This document shows, in pieces, positions 8,996-18,165 of a stretch of 36,464 bases of DNA. Source of the DNA: Chloroflexota bacterium. Lineage in GTDB: Bacteria > Chloroflexota > Limnocylindria > Limnocylindrales > CSP1-4. The stretch covers positions 1 through 36,464 of the forward strand of contig PMKN01000075.1 in assembly GCA_003158675.1 (NCBI GenBank), read 5' to 3'. Each line of letters starts with the position of its first letter. The first letter of the stretch is position 1. The position numbers were made by a program, and so were the translations under genes. Under the pieces are notes generated by a model. It saw only the letters and a list, made by a program, of their open reading frames with translations, was not told the origin of the DNA and did not search any database.

Positions 8996-9249
8996 GATGC
9001 GCCTGCCACGGTTGCATCGACGGCCCGTGTGCGACTCCGTACCACGGTACTTGGGACGGCCTATGTGTGCAACGGAATCCTCGACGGACCAATGAAGACG
9101 TGCAGGTCGCATCCGTGAGCCGCGGTCGTTCTCGTGGCCGGTCCGGCGCCCTACCCAAACGACGACCCGCGCCCGATCCGTTACGCTGCATCGCGACTGG
9201 CCCTCGAGGCGCCCGGCCTCCGCGGAAGCGGTCTGGAGAAGAGCCGACG

Positions 9250-12012
9250 ATGTACTTCGACCAGTTCAAGCATCAGCTGCCGGACACGGATCCTGCCGAG
9301 ACGCAGGACTGGCTCGATTCGCTCGATCAGATCCACGAGCAGGAGGGCGATGAGAGGGCCCGGTTCGTTCTCTACAAGTTGCTCAAGCGCTCGCGCCAGC
9401 TTCACATCGGATTGCCGCCCCTAACCCAGACGCGCTACATCAACACCATCAGCCCGGAGCAGGAGCCGTTCTTCCCCGGCGACGAGGAGCTGGAACGGCG
9501 CATCCGAAGACTGATCCGATGGAATGCGGTGGTGATGGTGATGCGGGCCAACAGCCACTTCCCCGGGATCGGCGGTCACCTCGCCACGTATGCCAGTGCC
9601 GCCACGCTGTACGAGGTCGGCTTCAACCACTTCTTCCGGGGCAAGGACGACGGTAGTTCCGGCGACCAGGTCTTCTTCCAGGGTCACGCCGCGCCGGGCA
9701 TCTACGCTCGCGCCTACCTCGAGGGGCGCTTGACCGAGGAGAACCTCGACCACTTCCGTCAGGAGGCTCTTTCGGGCGGAGTCGGCCTGCCGAGCTACCC
9801 GCACCCGCGTACTCAGCCGGGTTTCTGGGAGTTCCCGACCGTTTCGATGGGCCTCGGCCCAATGGCCGCCGTGTACCAGGCCAGGCTGAACCGTTACCTC
9901 GCCAACAGAGGACTGGCCGACACGTCGGGCAGCCGGGTCTGGGCTTTCCTCGGGGATGGCGAGATGGACGAACCCGAATCACTTGCCGGGATCTCCCTGG
10001 CCGCCCGCGAAGGCCTCGACAACCTGACCTTCGTCATCAACTGCAACCTCCAGCGTCTGGACGGTCCGGTGCGCGGCAACGGCAAGATCATCCAGGAGCT
10101 GGAGGGGCTCTTCCGTGGCGCCGGCTGGAACGTGATCAAGGTCATATGGGGTCGCGAGTGGGACGACCTCCTGGCCCGCGACGTCGACGGCGCTCTGGTC
10201 AACAAGATGAACGAGCTACTCGATGGCGACTTCCAGAAGTTCTCCGTCGCCGGCGGAGCGTACATCCGCGAGCACTTCTTCGGTCCCGAGACATCCCTGC
10301 GCCGCCTGGTCGAGGACCTGAGCGACGACGATCTGGCTCGATTGCGCCGCGGCGGGCACGACTATCGCAAGGTCTACGCCGCCTATCGCGCCGCCACGGA
10401 ATACCGCGGCGCACCGACGGTGGTCCTGGCCAAGACGATCAAGGGCTGGGCTCTCGGCCCGGGCGTGGAGGCGCGCAACATCACGCACCAGGCCAAGAAG
10501 CTCTCAGAGGCCGAACTGAAGATCTTCCGCGACCGCCTGCAGCTGCCCATTCCGGATTCGAAGCTCAAGGATCCGCCCTACTACCATCCGGGCTCGGACT
10601 CGGACGAGATTCGATACCTGCTGGAGAGACGCGCCGCCCTGGGTGGCTTCGTGCCGCGGCGAGTGGTTCGGTCGGCGCCGCTGCCGGCCCCGCGCCCCGA
10701 GGTCGACGCGGAGTTCGCCTCAGGCTCGGATATGGCGGTCAGCACGACGATGGCTTTCGGGCGGCTGCTGCGCAACCTCATACGGGACCCGGAGCTGGGG
10801 CCGCGGATCGTTCCGATCGTGCCCGACGAGGCTCGAACCTTCGGCCTCGACCCGCTGTTCAAGGAAGTGGGCATCTATGCCGCCCTGGGCCAGCGCTATG
10901 AACCGGTCGATTCGGACCTCGTTCTGAGCTACCGCGAGGCCACGAATGGACAGGTCTTGGAGGAGGGGATCACGGAGGCTGGGGCCGTGGCGTCGCTCCA
11001 GGCGGCCGCGACGGCCTACGCAACCCACGGCGTGCCGCTAATCCCGTTCTACATCTTCTACTCCATGTTTGGCTTCCAGCGGACCGGCGACCAGTTCTGG
11101 GCCCTGGCGGACGAGCGCGGCCGAGGGTTCGTAATGGGGGCCACGGCCGGACGGACGACACTGATGGGCGAGGGCCTTCAGCATGACGACGGACATTCGC
11201 ATGTGCTGGCGTCGGTCATCCCGAACATTCGCGCCTACGATCCGGCCTACGCTTACGAGCTGGCTGCGATTGTCCGCGAGGGCATCGACCGCATGTGGGG
11301 GAACGGCGAGTCATCCGGCGACTCGCGGGGTGAAGAGGTACTGGGCGCCTCTTCACACGACGTCTTCTACTACATCACGCTCTACAACGAGAACTACCCG
11401 ATGCCCAAGCGGCCGGCCGACCTGACGGACGAACGGATCGTCCGTGGGATCTACAGGCTGCTCGCGGCTCCCGAGTTGGGCGCGAAGGCGCGGGCGGCGA
11501 AGGCGGCCGCTAAGGGCGCGGCCTCCGTCCGGCTCGTCGGAAGCGGCTCGATTCTCCAGCAGGTCGTGGCCGCCCGGCAGTTGCTCGCGGAGCGCGGCAT
11601 CGCGGCCGAGGTCTACAGCGCCACTTCGTTTCAGCAACTCCGCGCCGACGCTCTGGCGGTCGATCGCTGGAACAGGCTCCACCCGGAAGCGACGCCGCGG
11701 GTCGCCTACGTGAGCGAAGTCCTCCCCCCGGAAGGCGGTCCCATCGTCATCGCGACGGATTGGATTCGAGCCTATCCGGACCTGGTGGCGCCGTGGCTGC
11801 CGGCGAACAGGCTCGTTCTCGGCACCGACGGCTTCGGTCGGTCAGACGCGCGGGAAGCTCTACGGCAACTGTTCGAGATCGACCCGCCGCACATCGCCGC
11901 GGCCGCGCTGGCTGGCCTGGCGCGCGCCGGCCAGATCACGGGCAAAGAGGCCGCGGCCCGGATGCGCGAGCTGGGCGTCGATCCGGAGGCCGCCGACCCG
12001 CGTTCCCTCTAG
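9250..12012 (+). CDS. aceE: Pyruvate dehydrogenase E1 component, homodimeric type
   Basis: TRYINTISPEQEPFFPGDEELERRIRRLIRWNAVVMVMRAN, GGHLATYASAATLYEVGFNHFFRG, FLGDGEMDEPESLAGISLAAREGLDNLTFVINCNLQRLDGPVRGNGKIIQELE, GFQRTGDQFWALADERGRGFVMGATAGRTTLMGEGLQHDDGHSHV. ATG 9250 preceded by GGAGAAGAG. Confidence 0.95.
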   Translation: MYFDQFKHQLPDTDPAETQDWLDSLDQIHEQEGDERARFVLYKLLKRSRQLHIGLPPLTQTRYINTISPEQEPFFPGDEELERRIRRLIRWNAVVMVMRANSHFPGIGGHLATYASAATLYEVGFNHFFRGKDDGSSGDQVFFQGHAAPGIYARAYLEGRLTEENLDHFRQEALSGGVGLPSYPHPRTQPGFWEFPTVSMGLGPMAAVYQARLNRYLANRGLADTSGSRVWAFLGDGEMDEPESLAGISLAAREGLDNLTFVINCNLQRLDGPVRGNGKIIQELEGLFRGAGWNVIKVIWGREWDDLLARDVDGALVNKMNELLDGDFQKFSVAGGAYIREHFFGPETSLRRLVEDLSDDDLARLRRGGHDYRKVYAAYRAATEYRGAPTVVLAKTIKGWALGPGVEARNITHQAKKLSEAELKIFRDRLQLPIPDSKLKDPPYYHPGSDSDEIRYLLERRAALGGFVPRRVVRSAPLPAPRPEVDAEFASGSDMAVSTTMAFGRLLRNLIRDPELGPRIVPIVPDEARTFGLDPLFKEVGIYAALGQRYEPVDSDLVLSYREATNGQVLEEGITEAGAVASLQAAATAYATHGVPLIPFYIFYSMFGFQRTGDQFWALADERGRGFVMGATAGRTTLMGEGLQHDDGHSHVLASVIPNIRAYDPAYAYELAAIVREGIDRMWGNGESSGDSRGEEVLGASSHDVFYYITLYNENYPMPKRPADLTDERIVRGIYRLLAAPELGAKARAAKAAAKGAASVRLVGSGSILQQVVAARQLLAERGIAAEVYSATSFQQLRADALAVDRWNRLHPEATPRVAYVSEVLPPEGGPIVIATDWIRAYPDLVAPWLPANRLVLGTDGFGRSDAREALRQLFEIDPPHIAAAALAGLARAGQITGKEAAARMRELGVDPEAADPRSL

Positions 12013-12067
12013 ATCGCCCGCGGACGGCGCATTCCTGCGCTCTGACGGCTGGGTCGGAGGGCCCGAT

Positions 12068-12784
12068 CTAATTCTGGGCGGCTTCTTCGGGCCGGATCGT
12101 AGGAGACGACCAGGCACCTGGAGGCCAGATCTCGAGGACCACGGCGCCGGTCACGTTGACGAGTGTCGTCGCGCCACGCTGAATATGCCAATCGGTCGTG
12201 CTCGCCAACGGTGTGTGGCCGTGCAGCCAGAGCGGTGGGCGCAGGCGGCGCATCAGCCAGCGGTATCCCGAGAAGCCGCGGTGATAGCCGGCGATCGGGC
12301 TGTCGCCCGCGTCGCGCGGCGGCACGTGGCTGAACAGAATTACGGGTTCCGGTCGGCGGAATCTGCGGACGGCCAATCGGAGCGCCTGATTCCATGCCCC
12401 CAGTTCGCTTCGATTGGCTCTCGGGCCGCGGCTGCCCGGCCAGGTCAGCCCCGCGATCGACAGGCCGGCCTCGCGGTGCACCGCCGTCGACCGGATCGCC
12501 TCGGGGCAGTAGGCCTCGCAGGCTTCCCAGCGCGCGTCCCCGTCGTGGTTCCCGAGGACGTAGGCGAGCGGGGCGTCGAAGCCGTCCGCGAGGAACGCGA
12601 GGTCGTCGTAGTCGAGATCGCCGCAGCCGACGATGAGGTCGATCGGTCCGACGGCACGGCGATTGCGCTGGTCGGCGAGAGCGGGGTCGAACTGATCCGA
12701 GATTGCCAGAAGCCTGATCGGAGCCCCACCCCGATTCCGAAACGGAGCGGCGTCAGGCCATTCGATCGAAAGATGTCTGGTCAC
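12068..12784 (-). CDS. Metallophosphoesterase
   Basis: IRLLAISDQFD, DLIVGCGDLDYDDL, YVLGNHDGDARW, ILFSHVPPRD, LWLHGHTPL; GTGA overlap with the upstream gene. Confidence 0.8.
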   Translation of the reverse strand: MTRHLSIEWPDAAPFRNRGGAPIRLLAISDQFDPALADQRNRRAVGPIDLIVGCGDLDYDDLAFLADGFDAPLAYVLGNHDGDARWEACEAYCPEAIRSTAVHREAGLSIAGLTWPGSRGPRANRSELGAWNQALRLAVRRFRRPEPVILFSHVPPRDAGDSPIAGYHRGFSGYRWLMRRLRPPLWLHGHTPLASTTDWHIQRGATTLVNVTGAVVLEIWPPGAWSSPTIRPEEAAQN

Positions 12785-13566
12785 TTGGGTGCCGCTCCTG
12801 GATCTGTAACTCCCGAGGTGGCTTCGGGCGCTTCGGTCGAAGCCTGCTCCGCGTACCGCATTCCCATTGCGGGTTTGCGACCCTGGGCCGCAGCGCGCAT
12901 CTCCTGGCCCTCGCCGAACAGGGATAGCAGATGGGTGGGCCTTTCAGTGGCCTGACTGTCGAGCGGAACGAGCTCGGTCACCATCGCGTCCAGGCCCGCG
13001 GCGTTGTCCTGAAGGGCCGCGGCGACGCGGTTGTGGCCATCCAGAACCCAGAACTCGCCGCCGAACTTCATGAGGTCGATCGGCGGCAGCGGCCTGAGCT
13101 GCTCGTTGGCCATCCTGATGCGCTGGAAGCGGGACTGCCAGTTGTCGCCCCGGTACTGCCGCAGCGGCTGGAAATCGCTGCCTCGTTGCGCCGGGCCGGC
13201 AACGGCGGTGCCCCGGATCTCCTCCACCGGCACGAACCGCAGCCCAAACTCGCGAGGAGACGCGTCGCGTGCATCTGGGTGGACGTCATAGAGGTTCGGC
13301 AGGGGCTCCTGCGAGATGGCCCGGTGAATACGACCGGCGAGTTCGCCGGAAAGCGCCTGGCCGGCCGCCTCGAGAGCCGTGCCCAGCGCGCTGGCCATCG
13401 GCCCCACGACGTTCGCTACGGGCTCGGCGACGGCCTGGAAGGCGCTGACGATGTTGGCCGCAAGACCCTCGGAATCGGGCTGAGTCGATTCGTCGAGCGA
13501 CGGCGCCTCCGACCTCTCGGGCGCCTCGGCGTGACTCGTGCCGCGCCCCTGGCGATCACTTTCCAT
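12781..13566 (-). CDS. ParB/sulfiredoxin-fold-like protein with long variable N-terminus
   Basis: GLRFVPVEEIRGTAV...LRPLPPIDLMKFGGEFWVLDGHNRVAAAL resembles ParB/Srx 'V.DGhHR..A' logic; no HTH region seen. Confidence 0.55.
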   Translation of the reverse strand: MESDRQGRGTSHAEAPERSEAPSLDESTQPDSEGLAANIVSAFQAVAEPVANVVGPMASALGTALEAAGQALSGELAGRIHRAISQEPLPNLYDVHPDARDASPREFGLRFVPVEEIRGTAVAGPAQRGSDFQPLRQYRGDNWQSRFQRIRMANEQLRPLPPIDLMKFGGEFWVLDGHNRVAAALQDNAAGLDAMVTELVPLDSQATERPTHLLSLFGEGQEMRAAAQGRKPAMGMRYAEQASTEAPEATSGVTDPGAAPK

Positions 13567-13614
13567 GACCGCAGCGTAGCATCGAACCGGCCGGAACCAT
13601 CGCCGAGATGGCGG

Positions 13615-14715
13615 TCAGCCTTCCGCCAGCCGCGCCCCACCGTCGACCGGAGATGGCCGTTCGGCCGCCGGTTTCGACCCCACCGACCCAGCCGATGGCA
13701 GCATCCCCAGCCGGACGAGTCCCTCGGACGCCGCCGCGCTGGCTCTGCCGCCACGCCGCCGCCAGGCTTCGGCTTTTGCCCGCAGCCACAGGGGCCACAG
13801 GCCGACGAGGACCCCGAGGCGCGTCAGCGAGAGGATCGGCATCGTCGCTACCGCGACGACGAAAGCCAGCCAGTCGGCACGCCAGCGGACAGCCAGGAGG
13901 ACCGCCGCCACGGCGATGGCACCCCGAAGTGCGAAGTCCAGGCCGCCGTGGTTCGGGACGATGGCGTACACGAACCACGCATTCATCTCGGAGGCGGCTT
14001 CCCAGCCGAAGGTCCCCACGTAGTCGACCCACAGCCCGGGCGACGCTCCGATCGAGGCAACGCAGGCCCCGGCGAATAGCGCGCAGCCAACGGCAAGCGG
14101 CCGCCGGTAATCCGGCCGTGTCAACCACAAATAGGGGATCATCAGGCCGGGGCCGCCTTTGAGCGCGGCAAGCCACGGCAGCAGGTACGCGCCGCGCCGG
14201 TCACGCAGGGTGAAGAGGCAGACCGCGGCCAGTTGAAGGGTCACATTGCCGAACTGCAGCTCCAGCCAGATTGGCCACTGCAGCGCGGCGAGCAGGGCCA
14301 GCCGCCAGGATCCGCACAGATACCTAACGCACATCACGCCGCCGAGTCGCCAGACCCAGGCGGCGAGAACTTCCGGGACGAAGGCGATCGGCAGTATCAA
14401 CTGAGCGAAGACCGGCGGGTATTTGTAGATGCCGCCCGCCTGGATCGTAGATTCCTGGTAGAGGGGCTGCCCGTCCAGGATGTGCCTGGCCGCCAGCCAG
14501 TAGGCGTTCGTATCGACCGCGGGCCACCACCCGGACAGCGTCCCCGAGATGACGCCTGCCACCACCTGCACCCCGACCACCAGCAGCAGGCTGATGGCAA
14601 AGACCTGCCACAGCGTCTCGTAGGTGGCTCTTCCGGGGAGGCGCAAAACGCGCGGCTGGCGCTCGCGACCGGCGTGCGCCACGACCTCTGGCAGCGGTTG
14701 CGTTGCGGGGTCCAC
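13615..14715 (-). CDS. Polytopic membrane glycosyltransferase, GT87/DUF2029-like
   Basis: Multiple hydrophobic segments; VDTNAYWLAARHILDGQPLYQ..., GGIYKYPPVFAQLILP; start uncertain (GTG 14715 chosen to avoid overlap with the neighbouring gene). Confidence 0.65.
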   Translation of the reverse strand: MDPATQPLPEVVAHAGRERQPRVLRLPGRATYETLWQVFAISLLLVVGVQVVAGVISGTLSGWWPAVDTNAYWLAARHILDGQPLYQESTIQAGGIYKYPPVFAQLILPIAFVPEVLAAWVWRLGGVMCVRYLCGSWRLALLAALQWPIWLELQFGNVTLQLAAVCLFTLRDRRGAYLLPWLAALKGGPGLMIPYLWLTRPDYRRPLAVGCALFAGACVASIGASPGLWVDYVGTFGWEAASEMNAWFVYAIVPNHGGLDFALRGAIAVAAVLLAVRWRADWLAFVVAVATMPILSLTRLGVLVGLWPLWLRAKAEAWRRRGGRASAAASEGLVRLGMLPSAGSVGSKPAAERPSPVDGGARLAEG

Positions 14716-14764
14716 GTCGGGGGAGTCTACCGGAGCGGGCCCGTCCACGGCCAGGCGGAATCGG

Positions 14765-15838
14765 TCAGCTCCACCAGACGCTGGCGGCCACGATGACGTA
14801 CAGCCCGACCAGTGCAAGCCCCTCGAGCCAGGTTGATTCGCCGTCGATCACGACGAACGCGGCAAGGAGCGTGGCCAGGGCGAGCGCCGTGATCAGCAGC
14901 GGCGAGACGACGAGAGTCAGCGTCGCGCCGCCCAGGATCAGGCTGCCGAGAACCAGGATCGGAGTGAGGGCCAGCGCCACCTGCAGGCTCGAGTTCAGGA
15001 TCAGGCTGATCGCGAGGTCGCCTTTGTCGGCGAGCATGGCCCGCACGCCGACGACGTTCTCGACCGCATTGCCGGCGATCGCGACCACAACCAGGCCTGC
15101 GAACGCCTGCGACATCCCGAGACTGCTCATCGCTGGTTGGAGAGCCTCGACGAACCAATCGGAGACGAAGGCCGCGCCGATACCGGCTGCCGCCAGAACC
15201 GCGAGGGCGACGGCCAGAGGCCACGGCTGAGCAGCGAGGATGGCTCCCTCCTCGGCAGCCACGGCCGGTCCGTGCTGGCCGATCGAGAACGGGATGCTGG
15301 CCGCGAAGACGACGAGGAGGACGATGGACACCACGACCGAGATCTCCGTCTCGTGGCCGCGGTCCGGACCGCCCGGTGCCGATGCAATCGTCGGGATGGC
15401 GATGGCGGCTACGGCCAGCAGGAGCAGCGTGGACATCGTCCTGGTCTGGTCGCCGCCGAACTTCTGGGCGCCGTTTCGCAGACCGCCCGCGATGAAGGCC
15501 AGACCCAACACGAGCAGCGTGTTCGCCAGGATCGAACCGATCAGCGCCGATCGGACGACATCGACCAGGCCGGCCCGCAGGGCGAAGACGCCGATGAAGA
15601 ACTCGGGCAGGTTGCCGAGTGCGGACTGGAGCACGCCGGTGGCGCCCGACCCGAATCGCTGGCTAAGCTGGTCGGTGCCTTCGCCCACCATCGCCGCCAG
15701 ACCGGCCAGGGCCACCCCCGATGCGACGAAGACGGCCACCGGGGAAACATCGAACGAACGCCCCGCCAGCGCCGCCAGGCTGGCCGCGACGGCGACGGTC
15801 GCGAGAATCCGCGTTCTCGTTTCGACGTAGCCCGGCAC
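14765..15838 (-). CDS. Ca2+/cation antiporter (CaCA/CAX family)
   Basis: Paired motifs SALGNLPEFFIGVFALRAGLVDVVRSALIGSILANTLLVLG and AIAGNAVENVVGVRAMLADKGDLAISLILNSSLQVALALTPILVL. Confidence 0.88.
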   Translation of the reverse strand: MPGYVETRTRILATVAVAASLAALAGRSFDVSPVAVFVASGVALAGLAAMVGEGTDQLSQRFGSGATGVLQSALGNLPEFFIGVFALRAGLVDVVRSALIGSILANTLLVLGLAFIAGGLRNGAQKFGGDQTRTMSTLLLLAVAAIAIPTIASAPGGPDRGHETEISVVVSIVLLVVFAASIPFSIGQHGPAVAAEEGAILAAQPWPLAVALAVLAAAGIGAAFVSDWFVEALQPAMSSLGMSQAFAGLVVVAIAGNAVENVVGVRAMLADKGDLAISLILNSSLQVALALTPILVLGSLILGGATLTLVVSPLLITALALATLLAAFVVIDGESTWLEGLALVGLYVIVAASVWWS

Positions 15839-15964
15839 GTTGTTGCCCTCCTGAGGCCAGTGTGCGCTATCCGGGTGTGATTGTGCCCGACCATGAGCGC
15901 CATCGGCACGGCCTCGACGCCGTGTGGATTCCGCCCCGGCATCGCGTCAGCGATCAGGCCCCAG

Positions 15965-16813
15965 CTAGAAAGGCGGCCAGGGCACCGCCGGCCGGTTGGG
16001 GTCGGGGAGCGGGAAGTGCGGGCGAGCCAGCAAGGCGTCGACGCGACTGGCGGTGGCTCGGACTTCAGCGGGCGTCAGCAACCGGAGCAGCTCCTCGCCG
16101 AGCGTGCCGCCCAGTTCGGCTTTGAGGTGGCTCAGTACGGACACCTCGTCTTCGTTCAGCGGCTGACCACGCCAGCGCCACAAGACTGTCCGCAGCTTCG
16201 GCTCGACCGCGAAGGAGAGTCCGTTGTCGATCCCGAGGACCCGGCCGCCCGGGAGCGGCAGCAGGTGTCCGCCCTTGCGGTCCGCGTTGTTGAGCACCGC
16301 GTCCAGAACCGCGATGCGCCGCAGCGCAGGGTGGTCCTCGCCCACTAGATCGGCGAGATCGATCGACTCGTCCACCTCCATCCACAGCTGGACCATACCC
16401 GAGCCGAAGGGACCGTCGCGCAGGACAGTGGGTGGAATCAGGTCCCAGCCGGTCGCGACGGCTACCGCATGAGCGGCAACCTCGCGGCAGGCCAGGGTTT
16501 CGTCTGGGAAGTCGCTCAGCGGCCGTTCGCCACGCGTTGGCTTGTAGACGCAGCTGGCGATTACGCCCCAGCTACCGTCCTGCGGATGTTCCTCGACGAT
16601 GCAGAAGAAGGTCGCGTTGGAGGCCGACAGAAGCCGGCCTACGACAGTCAAGTCACCGTCGCCCAGAACCCGGATGGCGGTCTGTCGGTCCATAGAACCG
16701 CCCACCTGGCGGCCGGCCATTGCGGCCGCCTCCATCTCCTGCGGAGTAAGGCGCGGCTCGGCATCGCGCGGCTCGGAGAGCGGCGAGGGGCCTCCCGTTC
16801 CGCGCTCGGTCAT
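15965..16813 (-). CDS. SCO1664-family protein (PI3/4-kinase-like fold)
   Basis: LLSASNATFFCIVEE...CVYKPTRGERPLSDFPDETLACREVAAHAV...VLDAVLNNADRKGGHLLPLPGGRVLGIDNGLSFAVEPKLRTVLW...PDPNRPAVPWPPF; TGATG coupling with the DUF3090 gene. Confidence 0.85.
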   Translation of the reverse strand: MTERGTGGPSPLSEPRDAEPRLTPQEMEAAAMAGRQVGGSMDRQTAIRVLGDGDLTVVGRLLSASNATFFCIVEEHPQDGSWGVIASCVYKPTRGERPLSDFPDETLACREVAAHAVAVATGWDLIPPTVLRDGPFGSGMVQLWMEVDESIDLADLVGEDHPALRRIAVLDAVLNNADRKGGHLLPLPGGRVLGIDNGLSFAVEPKLRTVLWRWRGQPLNEDEVSVLSHLKAELGGTLGEELLRLLTPAEVRATASRVDALLARPHFPLPDPNRPAVPWPPF

Positions 16814-17379
16814 CAGTGCATGTAGCCGTTGCGGCGGGCGCAGATGTGCCCCTCGGGGTTCAGCGGCTGTCCGCAGAAGGGACACGGCGGCCGCCCCGCG
16901 GCGACGATCTCCAGCGCGCGGCTGGCGAAGGCCAAGGCCCGGCGCGGCTCGAGATGGACCCGGACCAGGTCGCCTTCCTCCTCGTCCTGGGCGGCACTCT
17001 CGCTCACCTCCGCTTCCCCCGTCTCCTCGTCGCTCTCGGTGACCTCGCGGGCTTCTACGATCACGCTTTCATCGTCGCCATCCCAGACGATCGCCATCGT
17101 GCCGACGCGGAAGCTCTCGACCAGGAAGTCGTCCATGGGCGCCCGGTCGACTTCCTCGGGCCTGGCTTCCTCTGGCACGTCCGCGCCACGGCCCCTGACT
17201 TCTGCCAGTAATTCGGCGAGGCGCTCGGCCAGGACCGCGACCTGGACCTTCTCGAGCGAGACAGTGACGACGCGGCTGCCTTCCTTGGCCTGCAGGTAGA
17301 AGATGCGGCTGCCAGGCTGGCCGACTGCCGCGGCGACGAAACGATCCGGGTTCTCGAACGTGTAGACCCGACGAGCCAT
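16813..17379 (-). CDS. DUF3090-family protein with C-terminal zinc-ribbon-like motif
   Basis: MARRVYTFENPDRFVAAAVGQPGSRIFYLQAKEGSRVVTVSLEKVQV...CPFCGQPLNPEGHICARRNGY. Confidence 0.88.
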   Translation of the reverse strand: MARRVYTFENPDRFVAAAVGQPGSRIFYLQAKEGSRVVTVSLEKVQVAVLAERLAELLAEVRGRGADVPEEARPEEVDRAPMDDFLVESFRVGTMAIVWDGDDESVIVEAREVTESDEETGEAEVSESAAQDEEEGDLVRVHLEPRRALAFASRALEIVAAGRPPCPFCGQPLNPEGHICARRNGYMH

Positions 17380-17642
17380 TGAGCCTCCAGGCGACCGCTG
17401 GCGCGTCGCGCGCCGTCCCATCGAATCGCCGTTGCGACGAATCTATACCCGCAACCGGATCTCCTCCGGGGGCACCCTACGCGGGGGCGCGGCGTGGAAA
17501 TGGGCGGGGCCGCGACGCACCGTCTTGCAGCGCGTTTCTCGATCTCACCCGAAGCCGGCCACGGGTCCGGAATTCGCAGAACGGTGGTGACGCCAGATCG
17601 CGCGCCTCCGGTAGAAGCTGCCCGGCAGGGAAAGAGCCAGAA

Positions 17643-17702
17643 TGCCAAACTGGCAATCAGACATTGACAAATGGTAACTGCGCATGCCATAGTAGCAATC
17701 AG
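17643..17702 (+). promoter_or_regulatory. Promoter/operator region for the DUF2089 operon
   Basis: TTGACA (17664-17669) - N18 - CATAGT (17688-17693); flanking direct repeats GCAATCAG at 17653-17660 and 17695-17702 (42-bp spacing); inverted repeat TGCCA-AAC-TGGCA at 17643-17655. Confidence 0.55.
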
Positions 17703-17752
17703 AGAGGTCCAGCCAAGCAGAGAGCGGCGGCGGCCTCAGAAGCCAGGGAACC

Positions 17753-18163
17753 ATGACGCGCGACGTAATCTCAACCTGTCCCGTGTGCTCGAGCGAGCTG
17801 TCTGTGACCCGGCTGCAGTGCCGGAGCTGCGGCACCGCGATCGAGGGCGACTTCACCGTCGGGCGCTTCGGCCGCCTCAACCGCGAGCAGCTGGCGCTTC
17901 TGGAGAGCTTCCTGCGCGCTCGTGGCAACCTCAAGGAGCTGGAGCGGGAACTCAAGGTCTCGTACCCCACCGTCCGGACTCGAATCGATGCCCTCGTGCG
18001 TACCCTCGGGCTGGCGGAGGGCGGCTTCGTCGACGACGTAAGCGGCGAGGCACTTGAGCCGGACGAGATGGCCAGTCTGCGCCGCGAAGTTCTGGAGCGG
18101 CTGGCCCGACACGAAATCACGGCGGACGAGGCGGCGACCCTGATCCGCTCTCGGAAGGAGTAG
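17753..18163 (+). CDS. DUF2089-family protein: zinc ribbon + HTH + C-terminal SHOCT-like hairpin
   Basis: CPVCSSEL...LQCRSCG...LALLESFLRARGNLKELERELKVSYPTVRTRIDALVRTLG...LERLARHEITADEAATLIR. Confidence 0.88.
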   Translation: MTRDVISTCPVCSSELSVTRLQCRSCGTAIEGDFTVGRFGRLNREQLALLESFLRARGNLKELERELKVSYPTVRTRIDALVRTLGLAEGGFVDDVSGEALEPDEMASLRREVLERLARHEITADEAATLIRSRKE

Positions 18164-18165
18164 GG

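Noticed and set aside
12931-14079. 382-aa plus-strand ORF
   Set aside because: Antisense to the ParB-fold and GT87-like genes, which have clear motif or TM support.
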